A DNA stretch of 64,000 nt from Tachypleus tridentatus (Eukaryota > Arthropoda > Merostomata > Xiphosura > Limulidae): positions 8,618,001 through 8,682,000 of the forward strand of contig NC_134825.1 in assembly GCF_004210375.1 (NCBI RefSeq). The letters run 5' to 3'. The position numbers and the translations under genes were made by a program. Position 1 is the first letter of the stretch; every line of letters begins with the position of its first letter. Below are positions 38,801 to 47,035 of this stretch, in pieces. The notes under the pieces are model-generated. The model was not told the origin of the DNA and did not search any database. It worked only from the letters and a program-made list of their open reading frames with translations.

Positions 38801-41800
38801 TGTGACAGGCCACAGAATGGCAATATTGAGTATCTGTGGCAAAAATCAGTGAAAAGTATCTACACTGAAGAGTATTCTAAACTATAATGTAGTCCAGCCT
38901 CATCATTCTGATAATAAAGTAACTGTAATCCACACAGAGTAAGGAATAATGATATGAGCAGTAAAGTCAGCAATAACAGATTTACAGAGAGAGCAAAATG
39001 TAACCATGAGATAAAAACAAAAGTAATCCAATAATCAAGTGATGTTCTGTGCTTCAGACTTCTTATGAGTAACATTACAACAAGGAAAAGGTTCCAGCAC
39101 AGAAGCAATCAATCCAATATCAAGTGACACACTGTGCTTCTGGATTTAAGAGAGTAACATTAAAATAAGACAAAGGTTCCAAAACAGAAGTAATTAATTC
39201 AATAATCAAGTGACATTATTGCACTTTGGGCTTTATGTGAGTAACATTACAACAAAACAAAGGTTCCACCATGTAATCAAACCAATACCAAATTACACCG
39301 TATGCTCCTGGCTTCATATAAGTAACACTACAACAAGGTAAAAGTTGAAATAAAGTTAAACACAATGAAGAACAGTAGCAAAATGTGAAGGGAAAAAAAC
39401 AAAGCTGTCAACACAGCTAAGTAAGTTATGGAGTGGATATACGAGCAAAGATTGACAATAATCATTGTAATGTTTAACTCATTCAGGAAAGAAATGACTA
39501 CCTCTACAGAACTTATGCAAAGAAATTCCCAAATAAACTTTTAAAAGTCAGCTACAAAGAATGGATTATACAGTTCATTCATAAGAGGACATGGAACCAC
39601 TGTGCTCAACCAAGGATTTGAGATAAGACCACTCTGTGTTCATAAGTATGAGGAAATAATGGACCTCTGTCCATGAACAATAAAGTGAAAATAAATTCCT
39701 CAACAATAAGAACAGGTATGCCTCAAACAAACAGTGAAACATCAAATCTGAACTAGTGTTACCAGTAGACTCCCACTGAGGCTGGTACAGCTACTGCTAC
39801 ATCTGGGAAAAACCTCCAGAGACCTGGGGGTAAGAGGCACTCAACTTTGCCCTCTTCTCCAAGAGAAGAGAAATTCACTCTAATATTCTGGAGGAAAGCC
39901 TCTGTCTACCATCCCAGTGATTGAAAAATGATGTCATAATGACTCCATAGCTGCACTAGCAGAGTCTTTGGGGTAATGTATGTTGGAAAGTAATTATGAA
40001 CATTATTTCCTAACAGATGTGGTCAACACAGTTATGGGGGCAGGCAAAATCCTTCAGAAAAAGAAACTGTCAGATCATGTAAATAACAGGAAAGAAATGT
40101 GTTGAGAAAAGTCCACATATCAGCCAACATAATGTCCTCCAGTGGGCAATTCAAACCAGCAGCTAAGAACCTACAAATATGAATATTATGAGACGTGATT
40201 TGCAGCACATTCCTATACATGTCAGAATGAGCGATAAGGATCAATTTACAATGCTACCGTGTCAAGGTAAATGGAGATAAATTGCAGAAAACCAAAAGAT
40301 CTCAATGAATAAAATTTGATTTCTAGCACCATGAAAGGTACTTGTCTAAGCCACATAACACCTGACGGCTCTGACTGAGCATAACAAACAATTGAGATCT
40401 GAACATTCATAAAGGTGAGAAATAGCCCATAAGTGAATTGGTGAAAAGGATTTATCTCCTTTCTTGACGTCTCAATAAAGAAGGGTCTTGCAAGATATAG
40501 ATAGAATTATAAAGAGTCCTGTGCAAATGCTGTGAAAATACATCAGACCTATGAAGTCCACACACCAGCAACAACAAAAAATACACTTTATGAGTAATGT
40601 GATACATAGAACATGATGCTAAATACTTAAAGGAATAACAAGACAAAGTATGCAATACCACCTTAATATTCTAGTTATACATAAAGAAAAGCCTTTTGCA
40701 ATGAAGAAAGCAAAAACATTTAAGTTCAAATAAAATGGGGAATTCAAAAACCTTTCTATGTTTCAAATACTTAAATGTAGTCAACTAGACTATCTTATAT
40801 AAGGTAACACTAGATGAAGCAAGATTGTTTGTAAAAAGCCAGGTCAAAAAATTTGATATGGTGGAAACAGTTGGGTGATATGGATTTATCTTTCTGTTGA
40901 GACATAACTGACAATAATTTTGCCATTTACATTGACAAATGGCAATCGTGGATCTGCAATGAGACTGTGCTAAATACAAAGCAACTTTAGAAGTTAAATA
41001 TCAGTGTCATGCAAAAGACTGAATAATACCAAAGCACATGATTGCTGCAACAGAGACTGCCAAAGAGGAAGAGGTAGATGTGAGCCTTCTTGAAGATACG
41101 GAGCACCGAACAGCACCTGACTAAGAGTGGAAGGAACTATAGCCAGAACTATGGGAAGCAGATCAATCATTAGGAAAGCATATAGGTTCAAACCTGTTCA
41201 AACGTTACTGAATGCATCTATTGCCAAAGCCCAAGGATGGGATAACAGGAATCAAAAAAGTTAATAGTTGAGAGTCCCAATGAATGGTGAATGTTTCAAT
41301 CATAGCATCCATTTGATCAGGAGAACAAGAATGGGCCAAGACAGGTGATCTGCTTTTAAATCCATCAGAACATGGCAAGTTAGAAGGCTGGTAAGATGAG
41401 AGTGAACCCAGTAGAGAACATCCAAAGTCTAAAAACAAAGATCCTGAGAACATGTGCCCAACTGACAGGAAATATAAGCCACCACTGTTGAAGTGTCAGA
41501 ATGAATCATGACTATTTTCCTCTTAAAGAAAGACAGACCCTGAACCATCTATCATGTGTTAAACAGCAAGGGATTCTAGAAAGCTAATGTGGAAGGAAAT
41601 TTCATCATCCATCTGTAGACCTTGCAATTACTGAACATTGATATATGTCCCATCTCTGAAGTGAAGCATCAGTGATGGGACATATCCAATTCTACTGAGA
41701 ATATCCAAGATTATTGAGTGAAGCAGTCTCAGAACCTCAAGGAGACACACCTCCAGGCTGAATATATGTCTTCATCTCTCAAAGAATCAATTCACAAATA

Positions 41801-44800
41801 GCATCAATGTGGTTAATTTTATCCATTCAGATCCAACTGGATTTGCTGTTAATATCTCAATGTTCAACCCCTTGTTTTTAAACAATGCTATTTCAAACTC
41901 TAATCATATTACATAACATACACACAAACACTTTAAACACGCTACATAAAATAACTGCTGAAAGAAAACTTTGGAGTTAGTGCCAGACAAATAAGCAACA
42001 GAAATAGTCAGAAAAATTAAATTCACTACTTTAAATAGAATCAAAGAAGAATTGTAGGCATTTTACAACATAATCACAAACTTGAATACAAGCTACAAAA
42101 ATAGTTTTCAATTAACAACTGACAGACACATCTCTCTCTACCATTACTCCAGTGTGAAACAGTCACTGGCAAGCAGCCTGTCACTATATACAGCACCTTT
42201 TGATATTTAAAGATTCACTATAGAATTTTACACTTGGAAATCAGCCAGGCTGGTGTTCAAAGCACAAGTGTTTAAGAAACATTTGTCTATCTCCATCAAC
42301 TATGAAACTTGTACAGCTCTGGTGGGAAGTTCTTTTTAACACTTTCATTTAAAGAATGATACTTAATAAGGTGTAGTTCAAACTGAAAGTGGCATTGAGG
42401 TTTCTATATCAGGAAAACAGACTATTTCAAAATGTAACTGGTACATAAACCAGTCAGCAAGCTGAATACTTTTACTTTTAAGTATGTCAGATATACTTAT
42501 TTACAAGGAATAATACATACATGTGACCCAAATGCATGCTGACAAGCAAAATATACATAAAACCATCACTGCAAAAACTGGTACAACTAAATACAGACTT
42601 AAAGTTAGATATATTTAAAAAAGAGAGTTTCAAATATACTAAAATCTAATTTATTTTCTTTATATTACATTTTGTTACCTCCACTATTTAACAATAAGTC
42701 TTGTTACTAATGCATTACTTTATATTACATTTTGTTACCTCCATTATTTACACAATAAGTCTGGTTACCAATGCATTACTTTATATTACATTTTGTTACT
42801 TCCACTATTTACACAATAAGTCTGGTTACCAATGCATTACTTTATATTACATTTTGTTACTTCCACTATTTACACAATAAGTCTGGTTACCAATGCATTA
42901 CTTTATATTACATTTTGTTACCTCCATTATTTACACAATAAGTCTGATTACCAATGCATTACTTTATATTACATTTTGTTACTTCCACTATTTACACAAT
43001 AAGTCTTGTTACCAATGCATTACTTTATATTACATTTTGTTACCTCCATTATTTACACAATAAGTCTGGTTACCAATGCATTACTTTATATTACATTTTG
43101 TTACTTCCACTATTTACACAATAAGTCTGGTTACCAATGCATTACTTTATATTACATTTTGTTACTTCCACTATTTACACAATAAGTCTGGTTACCAATG
43201 CATTACTTTATATTACATTTTGTTACCTCCATTATTTACACAATAAGTCTGGTTACCAATGCATTACTTTATATTACATTTTGTTACCTCCACTATTTAC
43301 ACAATAAGTCTGGTTACCAATGCATTACTTTATATTACATTTTGTTACTTCCACTATTTACACAATAAGTCTGGTTACCAATGCATTACTTTATATTACA
43401 TTTTGTTACTTCCACTATTTACACAATAAGTCTGGTTTCCAATGCATTACTTTATATCACATTTTGTTACTTCCACTATTTACACAATAAGTCTTGTTAC
43501 CAATGCATTATAAGAATTGTTCAAGAAAACTTAATTTTAATATTAAGTAGAAATGTACACTTGCTTCATTTACATTCAGTTCACAAAACTACCTGAGCCT
43601 TAAATACAATATTTAACACATCTTCAAATACTGTCAAATACATCTATAATATTAGAAATGCACAAACTTTAATAATAATAAAAGTACAAAATAAGTTTGG
43701 AGAGTGAGGTCAAACTTGAAATGAACAAGATGGCAATGATGTAATTATTCTGTCAGCAAAATGTTTATATTTTCAAATTTTATTACCTATATACTGTTTT
43801 ACATTCAAATATATTAATAACAGTGATTACTTCACATGCTCACTATTGAAGCAGCTTCTTCCATTCATTTACAGAAATATTAAACCATTTTATAAGTTTG
43901 TCAATTTACAAATTATTGTGCTACCAAGTTGCTGAAACCATAGTCATAAGAATATATACTGTTATGCATAAATTTTACTAAATTACAAACCTGATACTTT
44001 AAAGTACTAATTCATTTACAACATGCTATCTTGTAAAAGTAACCATGCTGTTTTTACTAGTCACTTCCTATTATAAACATTAACTGCACACATATCAACT
44101 ACACTATTTCAATGGTTGTGATAGTGCAACGTGATAGCACACTTACTGATACTGGTATTTCAAAGTTATTATTCATATAGTTAGAAAAACATGTAGGTTC
44201 AAGAAGTCTTGATAGAAATGAATAAGAAACTCATAATTCAAATCACAGAAACTGCAATGTGTTTGATGTGAATAAAGGGAGTTAAGTGACATTATGAAGG
44301 TCATCCGGTTTTCCAGGTAATGTCTATTTCTCTATATATTGTTGTATATTTCTCTCTATATTTTTGGTACAGTGTAGCCAAAAGATGTTAGGGATATTTT
44401 ACTATAGAAATGGCTAAATATATGCATATTTAAAACAGTATTTAAGTGTTTATGATACTTATTATGATACTGTTACATGATAGCAGGTAATTTTATTTAC
44501 CTAAGGTACATTTTGCTGACAGTATTTTCAGATAATAATGTGCATTATTTTAATAAATATGTTTTTCAGCTATTTTTTAAAAATCATGTGTTATGAGTTA
44601 GTATTATTTAACCCTTTCACAGAGCAACTAATATTCAGGCTGATACCAAAAAAGTGTCAGTCATCCACCAAAAATTAAAATTATGAATTTAACCTTTTGT
44701 ATTATATTTTCAACATTTAAAGAATCTGTATTGTCTATATCCAACAGTGATATTCCTTGAAAATCATACTGGACAGTGTAAAATAATGATTCAAACAAAA

Positions 44801-45739
44801 AATTGAAGACAATTAGTAGAAAAGTGTTATTCAGTAAATTACATAAATATTGGTAAAACTAAGTCACTAAAAGGCCAAATCATTATAAAATATAAAAATT
44901 GATTAGTTAGATAACAGTATCCAAAATACAAAGAAGCTTTACTTGTATTGATTCTATGTGTTTTCCTGAAAAGTTAGTAGTTTTGTACTGATGCACATAA
45001 ACGTCTAGGTTTCATGATATAGAATACAGATGGCAGCATGCACACAATTTTGGCAACTGTTTCTAGTACAGAGGGATATTCCTGTATGTGGCAGTATAAG
45101 GAAACTTTTTTCAAGAGCTCTGGGGTAAATCCAATTTCACAGACAATGGATATAAATGTTTATTTGGATATATCTGAACTACACAGCAAAAGAGTTAAAT
45201 GTTAAACACTGATTAGGTGAATGTATACAAGAAGAGTAAACATTAACTGAGATGTTTCGAGATAGTAGTATTATAATGTTCAGCCATAAAAAGAAAGCAC
45301 AACAATGTAGCATTCAAATACTTTCATAGTGTAACCTTATTATTCAGGTCAACACCTATAATATGGCTATATCTACTTACATATCCTGAGCTATAACTGA
45401 AAATTATATCTATTCAGGATTATGTGAACCTAAATCACAGTTTTCAAGACATTAAGCCAACAGTTTTCAAGGAAGAAATTTTAAGCATAACCTCTTAACG
45501 ATGCCATTTTTGTTTAAGTAGGATTTTTTCTGTGTTTATTTAACCTCAATATATTGTTGCTGCTTTGTTTTTTGTTGTTTTTTCAGTACATTCACACATC
45601 ATCTGTACATCACTAAAAGCTTACTTTATAACAATACAAAATTTCTCCTACCAATAGCTTCACTGTAGAAAGGTATTGCCTCTCTGTACTTCTTTTGCTT
45701 GTAAAAGCATTACCTTCTTCCTTTTTGGCTTCAGCTAAT
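17732..45739 (-). CDS. DNAJC7: DnaJ homolog subfamily C member 7 (TPR2), 12 exons, 5' end missing
   Basis: Cytosolic co-chaperone of the Hsp70/Hsp90 system. Its tetratricopeptide (TPR) repeats bind chaperone C-termini and its J domain stimulates Hsp70 ATPase (family knowledge). Exons in transcript order: 45652-45739, 34983-35107, 33225-33338, 32305-32379, 31845-31963, 29549-29702, 28809-28973, 27343-27434, 22867-22940, 21941-22087, 19015-19167, 17732-17859. TPR signatures run through the first nine; [20 protein letters not shown] opens the J domain; the HPD motif spans an exon junction; the C-terminus is a Gly/Phe-rich tail ending GGFTFQFS. All donor/acceptor phases agree except for one missing base in the first listed exon. 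About 470 residues are visible against roughly 494 in the human protein, so only a short N-terminal exon is missing. Identification is by recall of the vertebrate sequence, not by search. Confidence 0.95.
17860..19014 (-). other. DNAJC7 intron
   Basis: AT-rich intron with one three-copy repeat (18360-18515); no other feature seen. Confidence 0.6.
18360..18515. repeat. Three-copy tandem repeat of about 52-58 bp
   Basis: Unit contains AACAAAACCTATCATACAAC and AAACATGAAGGACATG...GGGTATAGGTAT; the first copy lacks GTTCTT. Lies in the last DNAJC7 intron. Confidence 0.9.
19015..19167 (-). CDS. DNAJC7: DNAJC7 exon, second half of J domain
   Basis: Acceptor AATGATATAG, donor GGAGGTG|GTAAGG. The first two bases complete the Asp of HPD begun in the exon at 21941. 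Peptide [20 protein letters not shown], then [20 protein letters not shown] and [26 protein letters not shown] is the classic end of a J domain (helices III-IV). Confidence 0.96.
19168..21025 (-). other. DNAJC7 intron with one dispersed repeat
   Basis: Contains a GA-rich patch (19530-19555) and the dispersed element at 19905-19985; ORFs at 20107-20418 and 20513-20847 are AT-rich or shadow frames with no motif. Nothing else recognised. Confidence 0.5.
19905..19985. mobile_element. Dispersed repeat, copy 1 (possible Penelope-like terminal piece)
   Basis: AACTTTGTAGAATGGACGGC and CCTGTTGTGGAGACACAAGT, GTAGAGGACAACGTTTCAAA recur almost identically at 36056-36140 in the same orientation. In reverse the sequence contains TTTTGAAACGTTGTCCTCTA, which recalls the GAAACGTTGTTC segment of the Penelope-like relics at 6 and 58 kb. 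The family assignment is inference. Confidence 0.6.
21026..21580 (+). other. GC-richer island with promoter-like boxes and a short ORF
   Basis: Starts with TGAGCGTAATCATTACGATT ... CTATACGCTCA, an imperfect inverted pair. Further on are TTACGTCATC (CRE/ATF-like, about 21373-21382), AGCCAATCAGCGCTCGC (CCAAT-box-like, about 21395-21411) and a plus-strand ATG at 21471. It is antisense to and inside a DNAJC7 intron. Most likely the 5' end of an inserted mobile element, perhaps hAT-like, but no terminal repeats were proven. Confidence 0.45.
21471..21578 (+). CDS. Short ORF of 35 residues downstream of promoter-like boxes
   Basis: Begins [20 protein letters not shown] and ends LHSVI before TGA. 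The basic, nuclear-localisation-like start (KRPR, KSKRTK) is typical of N-termini of transposase or zinc-finger proteins, but the frame ends early. Probably a truncated fragment. Not recognised. Confidence 0.3.
21941..22087 (-). CDS. DNAJC7: DNAJC7 exon, first half of J domain
   Basis: Acceptor TTTCTGCTTCAG, donor CATCATCCAG|GTGAGT; 147 nt. Peptide starts [20 protein letters not shown], then [20 protein letters not shown] and KRALLHHP. The [17 protein letters not shown] signature and the HP of the HPD motif, needed to stimulate Hsp70, are intact. Confidence 0.97.
22381..22866. repeat. 40/27-bp minisatellite built from an exon end and its splice donor
   Basis: Abuts the DNAJC7 exon 22867-22940. 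On the minus strand the exon ends TGTACAAGAAGGAACCAACA AGAG|GTAAGCAGCTGTTACT; each following 40-bp unit repeats TGTACAGGAATAAGTCAACA AGAG|GTAAGCAGCTGTTACT. So the unit is 24 nt of exon-like plus 16 nt of intron-like sequence. Exact extra donors fall at 40-bp steps (GT starting at 22826, 22786, 22746, 22706, 22666, 22626). Seven more distant copies (from 22391 up to 22579, the last four with a 27-bp period) read GAGATAAG and have lost the GT. Confidence 0.95.
22867..22940 (-). CDS. DNAJC7: DNAJC7 exon, end of last TPR repeat
   Basis: Acceptor TATTTATTAG, donor AACAAGAG|GTAAGC; 74 nt, one base at each end completing split codons. Peptide [24 protein letters not shown]. Matches the last TPR helix before the linker to the J domain. 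The following intron opens with copies of this exon's own end. Confidence 0.95.
22941..23700 (-). other. DNAJC7 intron, unique part
   Basis: AT-rich; no feature noticed between the splice acceptor and the 34-bp array. Confidence 0.6.
23702..24195. repeat. 34-bp minisatellite
   Basis: About 14 copies of a 34-bp unit with TAGTATTTATAACAAAACGT and CAGTAACCAACC. The early units read ACAGAACG and later ones ACAAAACG, with more diverged copies near 24030-24120. On the minus strand each intact unit includes TACTGAC, a branch-point-like string, but the array is about 0.76 kb from the acceptor. Confidence 0.95.
24196..25055 (-). other. DNAJC7 intron, low-complexity AT
   Basis: Contains an ATATAT-rich patch at 24495-24545 and several loose copies of AACAAACTATCATAAACAAACAATC (near 24330 and 24840). 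No gene. Confidence 0.5.
25059..26990. repeat. 32-bp minisatellite, about 60 copies
   Basis: Unit CATGTTTCTTAACAGTAATA CATCCCCACTGG, period 32 and almost free of indels over 1.93 kb. Variants cluster: GACATG units near 25748-25918, GGGATG near 25920-26045, CTTGACAG near 26410-26710, a further GACATG block to the end. Such clustering points to block duplication or gene-conversion-like homogenisation. The minus-strand ORFs here exist only because the TTGACAG variants remove a TAA. Confidence 0.98.
26997..27342 (-). other. DNAJC7 intron remainder
   Basis: AT-rich sequence between the 32-bp array and the splice donor at 27342; no feature seen. Confidence 0.6.
27343..27434 (-). CDS. DNAJC7: DNAJC7 exon, TPR repeat
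   Basis: Acceptor CCATTAATAG, donor GCAAAATG|GTAAGA; 92 nt in phase 0 at the start. Peptide [20 protein letters not shown] then [10 protein letters not shown](C). AVEDC..AIKLD..Y.KAYLRRA is a textbook TPR helix pair and matches the family closely. Confidence 0.97.
27435..28808 (-). other. DNAJC7 intron, no feature seen
   Basis: AT-rich; ORFs at 27696-27878 and 28082-28306 have no motif. Confidence 0.5.
28809..28973 (-). CDS. DNAJC7: DNAJC7 exon, TPR repeat
   Basis: Acceptor TTTTTTTGTCAG, donor TTTTAAG|GTGAGG; 165 nt = 55 codons in phase 0. Peptide [20 protein letters not shown], then [18 protein letters not shown] and [21 protein letters not shown]...EAY.LY..AL.IDP.N is the hallmark of the third TPR block of this family. 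Confidence 0.97.
28974..29548 (-). other. DNAJC7 intron
   Basis: AT-rich; nothing recognised. Confidence 0.6.
29549..29702 (-). CDS. DNAJC7: DNAJC7 exon, TPR repeat
   Basis: Acceptor TCTAATTTCAG, donor TACAGG|GTGAGT; 154 nt, the first base completing the Asn codon begun in the previous exon. Peptide [20 protein letters not shown] then [46 protein letters not shown] is diagnostic for DNAJC7. The branch point for this acceptor probably lies in the neighbouring minisatellite. Confidence 0.97.
29712..30285. repeat. 42-bp minisatellite carrying branch-point-like motifs, abutting a splice acceptor
   Basis: Fourteen copies of a 42-bp unit (two of 39 bp) with GGTAACAGTTAGGTCATCTT and CAACAAGTGTGGAGGTTATAAA. 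On the minus strand every unit holds GACCTAACTGTTACCTT, that is a CTAAC branch-point string followed by pyrimidines. The proximal copy places its branch A at 29727, 25 nt before the first base of the exon at 29702, an ideal spacing. Because units are multiples of three, the plus strand shows a spurious 219-codon ORF. Confidence 0.95.
30290..30559 (-). other. DNAJC7 intron between two arrays
   Basis: Unique AT-rich spacer; no feature seen. Confidence 0.5.
30560..31680. repeat. 44-bp minisatellite, about 26 copies
   Basis: Unit CACGTATCACATGGTCTATA TACGATCTCATCATTCTACA GTGT with many variants: lengths 38-44, TATATG or TACATG in place of TATACG, and TAGTGT in place of TACAGTGT in 31240-31400. 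The region 30990-31110 is scrambled by deletions. Overlapping ORFs on both strands are artefacts of the repeat. Confidence 0.96.
31845..31963 (-). CDS. DNAJC7: DNAJC7 exon, TPR repeat
   Basis: Acceptor CATATTACAG, donor AGCTAA|GTAAGT; 119 nt. Peptide [20 protein letters not shown] then [19 protein letters not shown](N). VV.CMDRAL and KAECLA.LGRY.EAQ match the family. Confidence 0.97.
31964..32304 (-). other. DNAJC7 intron
   Basis: Short AT-rich intron; nothing recognised. Confidence 0.6.
32305..32379 (-). CDS. DNAJC7: DNAJC7 exon
   Basis: Acceptor CTTTTTATAG, donor AGACAA|GTAAGC; 75 nt = 25 codons in phase 0. Peptide [25 protein letters not shown], the helix leading into the second TPR block. 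Confidence 0.93.
32380..33224 (-). other. DNAJC7 intron
   Basis: AT-rich. CCCAGCACAGATGCTATAATATGGGATTAT... at 32500 resembles CCCAGGGTACAAGCTACAATGTGGGATTAT at 33465, both followed by GTTAATGC/TAAAT-type text; probably a small dispersed repeat of unknown family. Confidence 0.45.
33225..33338 (-). CDS. DNAJC7: DNAJC7 exon, TPR repeat
   Basis: Acceptor GGTTTTGTAG, donor ACAGAG|GTAACG; 114 nt = 38 codons. Peptide [20 protein letters not shown] then [28 protein letters not shown]...AA.R is strongly conserved in DNAJC7. Confidence 0.96.
33339..34982 (-). other. DNAJC7 intron
   Basis: AT-rich. ORFs at 33535-33759 and 33926-34111 have no motif. A short GATA microsatellite is at 34221-34239. Confidence 0.5.
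34221..34239. repeat. GATA microsatellite
   Basis: Four to five copies of ATAG/GATA (ATAGATAGATAGATAGATAG) in a DNAJC7 intron. Confidence 0.9.
34983..35107 (-). CDS. DNAJC7: DNAJC7 exon, first TPR block
   Basis: Acceptor TTCTTACACAG, donor TGTGAAG|GTAGCT; 125 nt, two bases completing the Glu codon. Peptide [20 protein letters not shown] then [33 protein letters not shown]...Y..AL.D is the conserved first TPR of the family. Confidence 0.97.
35230..35520. repeat. Degenerate tandem repeat, about 58 bp, five copies
   Basis: Copies of a unit like ATTCTTACATTACTATACTGAAGTGGAGGTACAG..CCAAAGGTCATATTC in varied states. Older than the other arrays, judging by divergence. Confidence 0.75.
35673..35940. 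repeat. 52-bp minisatellite, five copies
   Basis: Unit AAGTAACAAACTAATCTGGT AGCAATATTACTTTTATATG ATTCATGTATTT. Nearly identical copies. Confidence 0.95.
36056..36140. mobile_element. Dispersed repeat, copy 2
   Basis: Shares TCTGTAGAATGGACGGCAAC, GCCTGTTGTGGAGACACAAG and GTGTAGAGG with 19905-19985. Here it is followed by CATTCTACAAAGTTTCA, the reverse complement of its own beginning, so this copy forms a small foldback. Confidence 0.65.
36141..37319 (-). other. DNAJC7 intron
   Basis: AT-rich; several TGATTAGTTAATTATTTTCA-like repeats between 36960 and 37260, too diverged to define. Confidence 0.4.
37330..37612. repeat. Direct duplication of about 128 bp
   Basis: Two copies of a segment with CACAGTAACTATCA, CATCACAGAGACAACCTTTA, ACTAACAAAATATTCCTAAT and GTAACAGCTAGCATGTCAGA. 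The second copy carries an extra CAGAGCATA. The 113-codon ORF over it is a by-product. Confidence 0.9.
37613..39023 (-). other. DNAJC7 intron
   Basis: No gene recognised. The minus-strand ORF 38860-39108 is Leu-rich without a family signature and overlaps the degenerate repeat that follows. Confidence 0.45.
39024..39345. repeat. Degenerate tandem repeat of about 75-85 bp, four copies
   Basis: Repeated blocks of CAATAATCAAGTGACA.T..TGTGCTTC, GAGTAACATTACAACAA and AAAGGTTCCA. Probably the non-coding tail of the DIRS element that follows, but this is not proven. Confidence 0.7.
40032..40979 (-). pseudogene. DIRS tyrosine recombinase, broken
   Basis: Fragments in successive frames: [20 protein letters not shown] with [20 protein letters not shown] (core-binding region, 40925-40810), [20 protein letters not shown] and [13 protein letters not shown] (catalytic region, about 40560-40452; the first R of the RHRY set would be in LHRSD), and [20 protein letters not shown] then [17 protein letters not shown] (40200-40080), where the Tyr is the expected nucleophile. 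Stops and frameshifts separate these blocks. Confidence 0.8.
41205..41700 (-). pseudogene. DIRS RNase H domain, broken
   Basis: Frame fragments read DASLQRW (about 41680), then [20 protein letters not shown] with TCSQDLC (about 41515-41440), which fits the DIRS RNase H pattern DNTTVVAYINRQGGTRS..LC. Next comes [20 protein letters not shown] (about 41400-41340), corresponding to H....A.H.PG..N..AD.LSR, then [20 protein letters not shown] (about 41300). Confidence 0.8.
41881..42649 (-). other. DNAJC7 intron, unassigned
   Basis: No clear feature; may hold eroded DIRS sequence. Confidence 0.4.
42650..43510. repeat. 61-bp minisatellite, about 14 copies
   Basis: Unit TGCATTACTTTATATTACAT TTTGTTACCTCCACTATTTA CACAATAAGTCTGGTTACCAA. 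Two alternating variants (ACCTCCATTATT and ACTTCCACTATT) occur in patches. Confidence 0.96.
43511..45651 (-). other. DNAJC7 intron, no feature seen
   Basis: AT-rich sequence; nothing recognised besides simple T-rich stretches at 45540-45590. Confidence 0.5.
45652..45739 (-). CDS. DNAJC7: DNAJC7 most 5' exon found, with apparent one-base deletion
   Basis: Acceptor CTCTCTTTCAG, donor GCTATTG|GTAGGA. The first part reads [11 protein letters not shown]; the last part, in a different frame, reads [18 protein letters not shown](E). Together these match the start of the first TPR of the family, but the frames join only if the A run at 45703-45706 (plus strand) had one more base. The exon is 88 nt where 89 is expected from the phases of both sides. 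Most likely a homopolymer sequencing error; a real mutation is the alternative. The remaining N-terminal stretch of about 20 residues was not found. Confidence 0.88.
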
Positions 45740-47035
45740 CTGAAAGAGAGTATTACAGAAGTTATTAGTACTAACAATCTTATAATGAAGTATTACATAC
45801 ACAATATAATTGTAAAATTTAATGATTCCAAGATCAAACAATCTTAAGTACGGCAAAAGGCTCGTGTATATGAAAACTTTATATTTCTTTGTCCAGCTAT
45901 GAATGTTTTTATGATTTAAAAGTGTTTTTCTAAAACCAAAAATAATGTCACAAGACAAATGTCAGCTGCTGCTTATTATGCATTACTGAAACACTACAAG
46001 ATCATTTCTAAGAACTTATTTCAGATCAGGCTTAGATGCATCTGCATACACAGAAATTCTTCTGGGGGTACAAAGTAGTGCAAAATTGTGAGTTAAGGTA
46101 AGAGAAGCATATCAGCAAAAAACAGAACTTTAGGAGGAATGATTACTTTATACTGCATTAACAGTGTATTCAAAATGTTTTAGTTTACAGTACATGGTGT
46201 TAAAGGACACCAAAGGAAATGTTCAGTCCATTTTTACCATATGATCACATCATGCTAAATTAAACAGTAAATAACTCTGAACAAGCCATTACCGTATCAA
46301 ACTAAACAAACTGTGACCTGAAACTGTATATCTGGTTTCAAATCCACCAACCAAGACATTTTTAACTAACAGTTCAGGAACTCAGGATAGCAGAACTTCT
46401 GTGATAAGGATATCTCTGTTGATGGATTTCATGTCCAAGTTAAACATGTATATTACAAACAACTCATCAGTATTATGAATGCAAAGTTTCAGCTCTCATG
46501 ATGTCTTAACATCAAGACTTGGTGTATAACAGTAAAAATACCATGGTGTACAGGCACACATTCTCTATACGTTGTTAGCTTTGCGTTTACAGGTCTGTAC
46601 TTAGATGGAGAACACTTTGCATATGGTGTATTCTGCACGAGAAGTGACTTATTCCAAAAAACATGTACTATCAAATAGCTAACAGTGATAACAATATCTT
46701 TAAGGCACTAGTTAACGTAACAGGTAAGCCTATTCCTTTACAAAGTTGGATAACAGCAATAGATCAAATCAGTTCTTTCCTTCTCCACACTCCAAGGTAT
46801 TCTATCTGTGTCAAATAATGTAGCTAATTTATATACATACATTTAAAATACTACACTTTTTCTAAAAGTAAACTGGTAGTATTCTCTTCAATCAATATGT
46901 CATTTTTAATAGGGCCATGTATTAAAAAAATTAACAAACATTTTTATTATTGTCAACATTATTAACATTAACTCAAATATTACATTCAACTTTTCATAAA
47001 GTACTTTACTTATACTAGTTGTTTACATCACCTAT
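45740..47035 (-). other. Upstream intron of DNAJC7 or intergenic
   Basis: No exon recognised. The minus-strand ORFs 45731-45958 and 46489-46674 show no family signature. Confidence 0.4.

Larger units (their letters stand above)
39730..41880 (-). mobile_element. Decayed DIRS-like tyrosine-recombinase retrotransposon
   Basis: On the minus strand, in order: RNase H (41700-41210) and tyrosine recombinase (about 40980-40030), followed by a non-coding end near 39990-39730 with CACTGGGATGGTAGACAG. The domain order RH then YR is that of DIRS elements, which integrate through a tyrosine recombinase instead of an integrase (family knowledge). Many frameshifts; no intact ORF. It sits in the largest DNAJC7 intron in the same orientation as the gene. 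The reverse transcriptase part appears to be lost upstream of 41880. Confidence 0.85.

Noticed and set aside
38860..39108. Leu-rich 82-codon ORF as a membrane protein
   Set aside because: It lies on a degenerate tandem repeat next to a dead DIRS element, with no start context and no recognisable family.
42650..43510. Donor-like TGGAG|GTAACA strings in the 61-bp array as splice decoys
   Set aside because: The strings are not next to any exon and do not resemble an adjacent real donor, unlike the array at 22381-22866.
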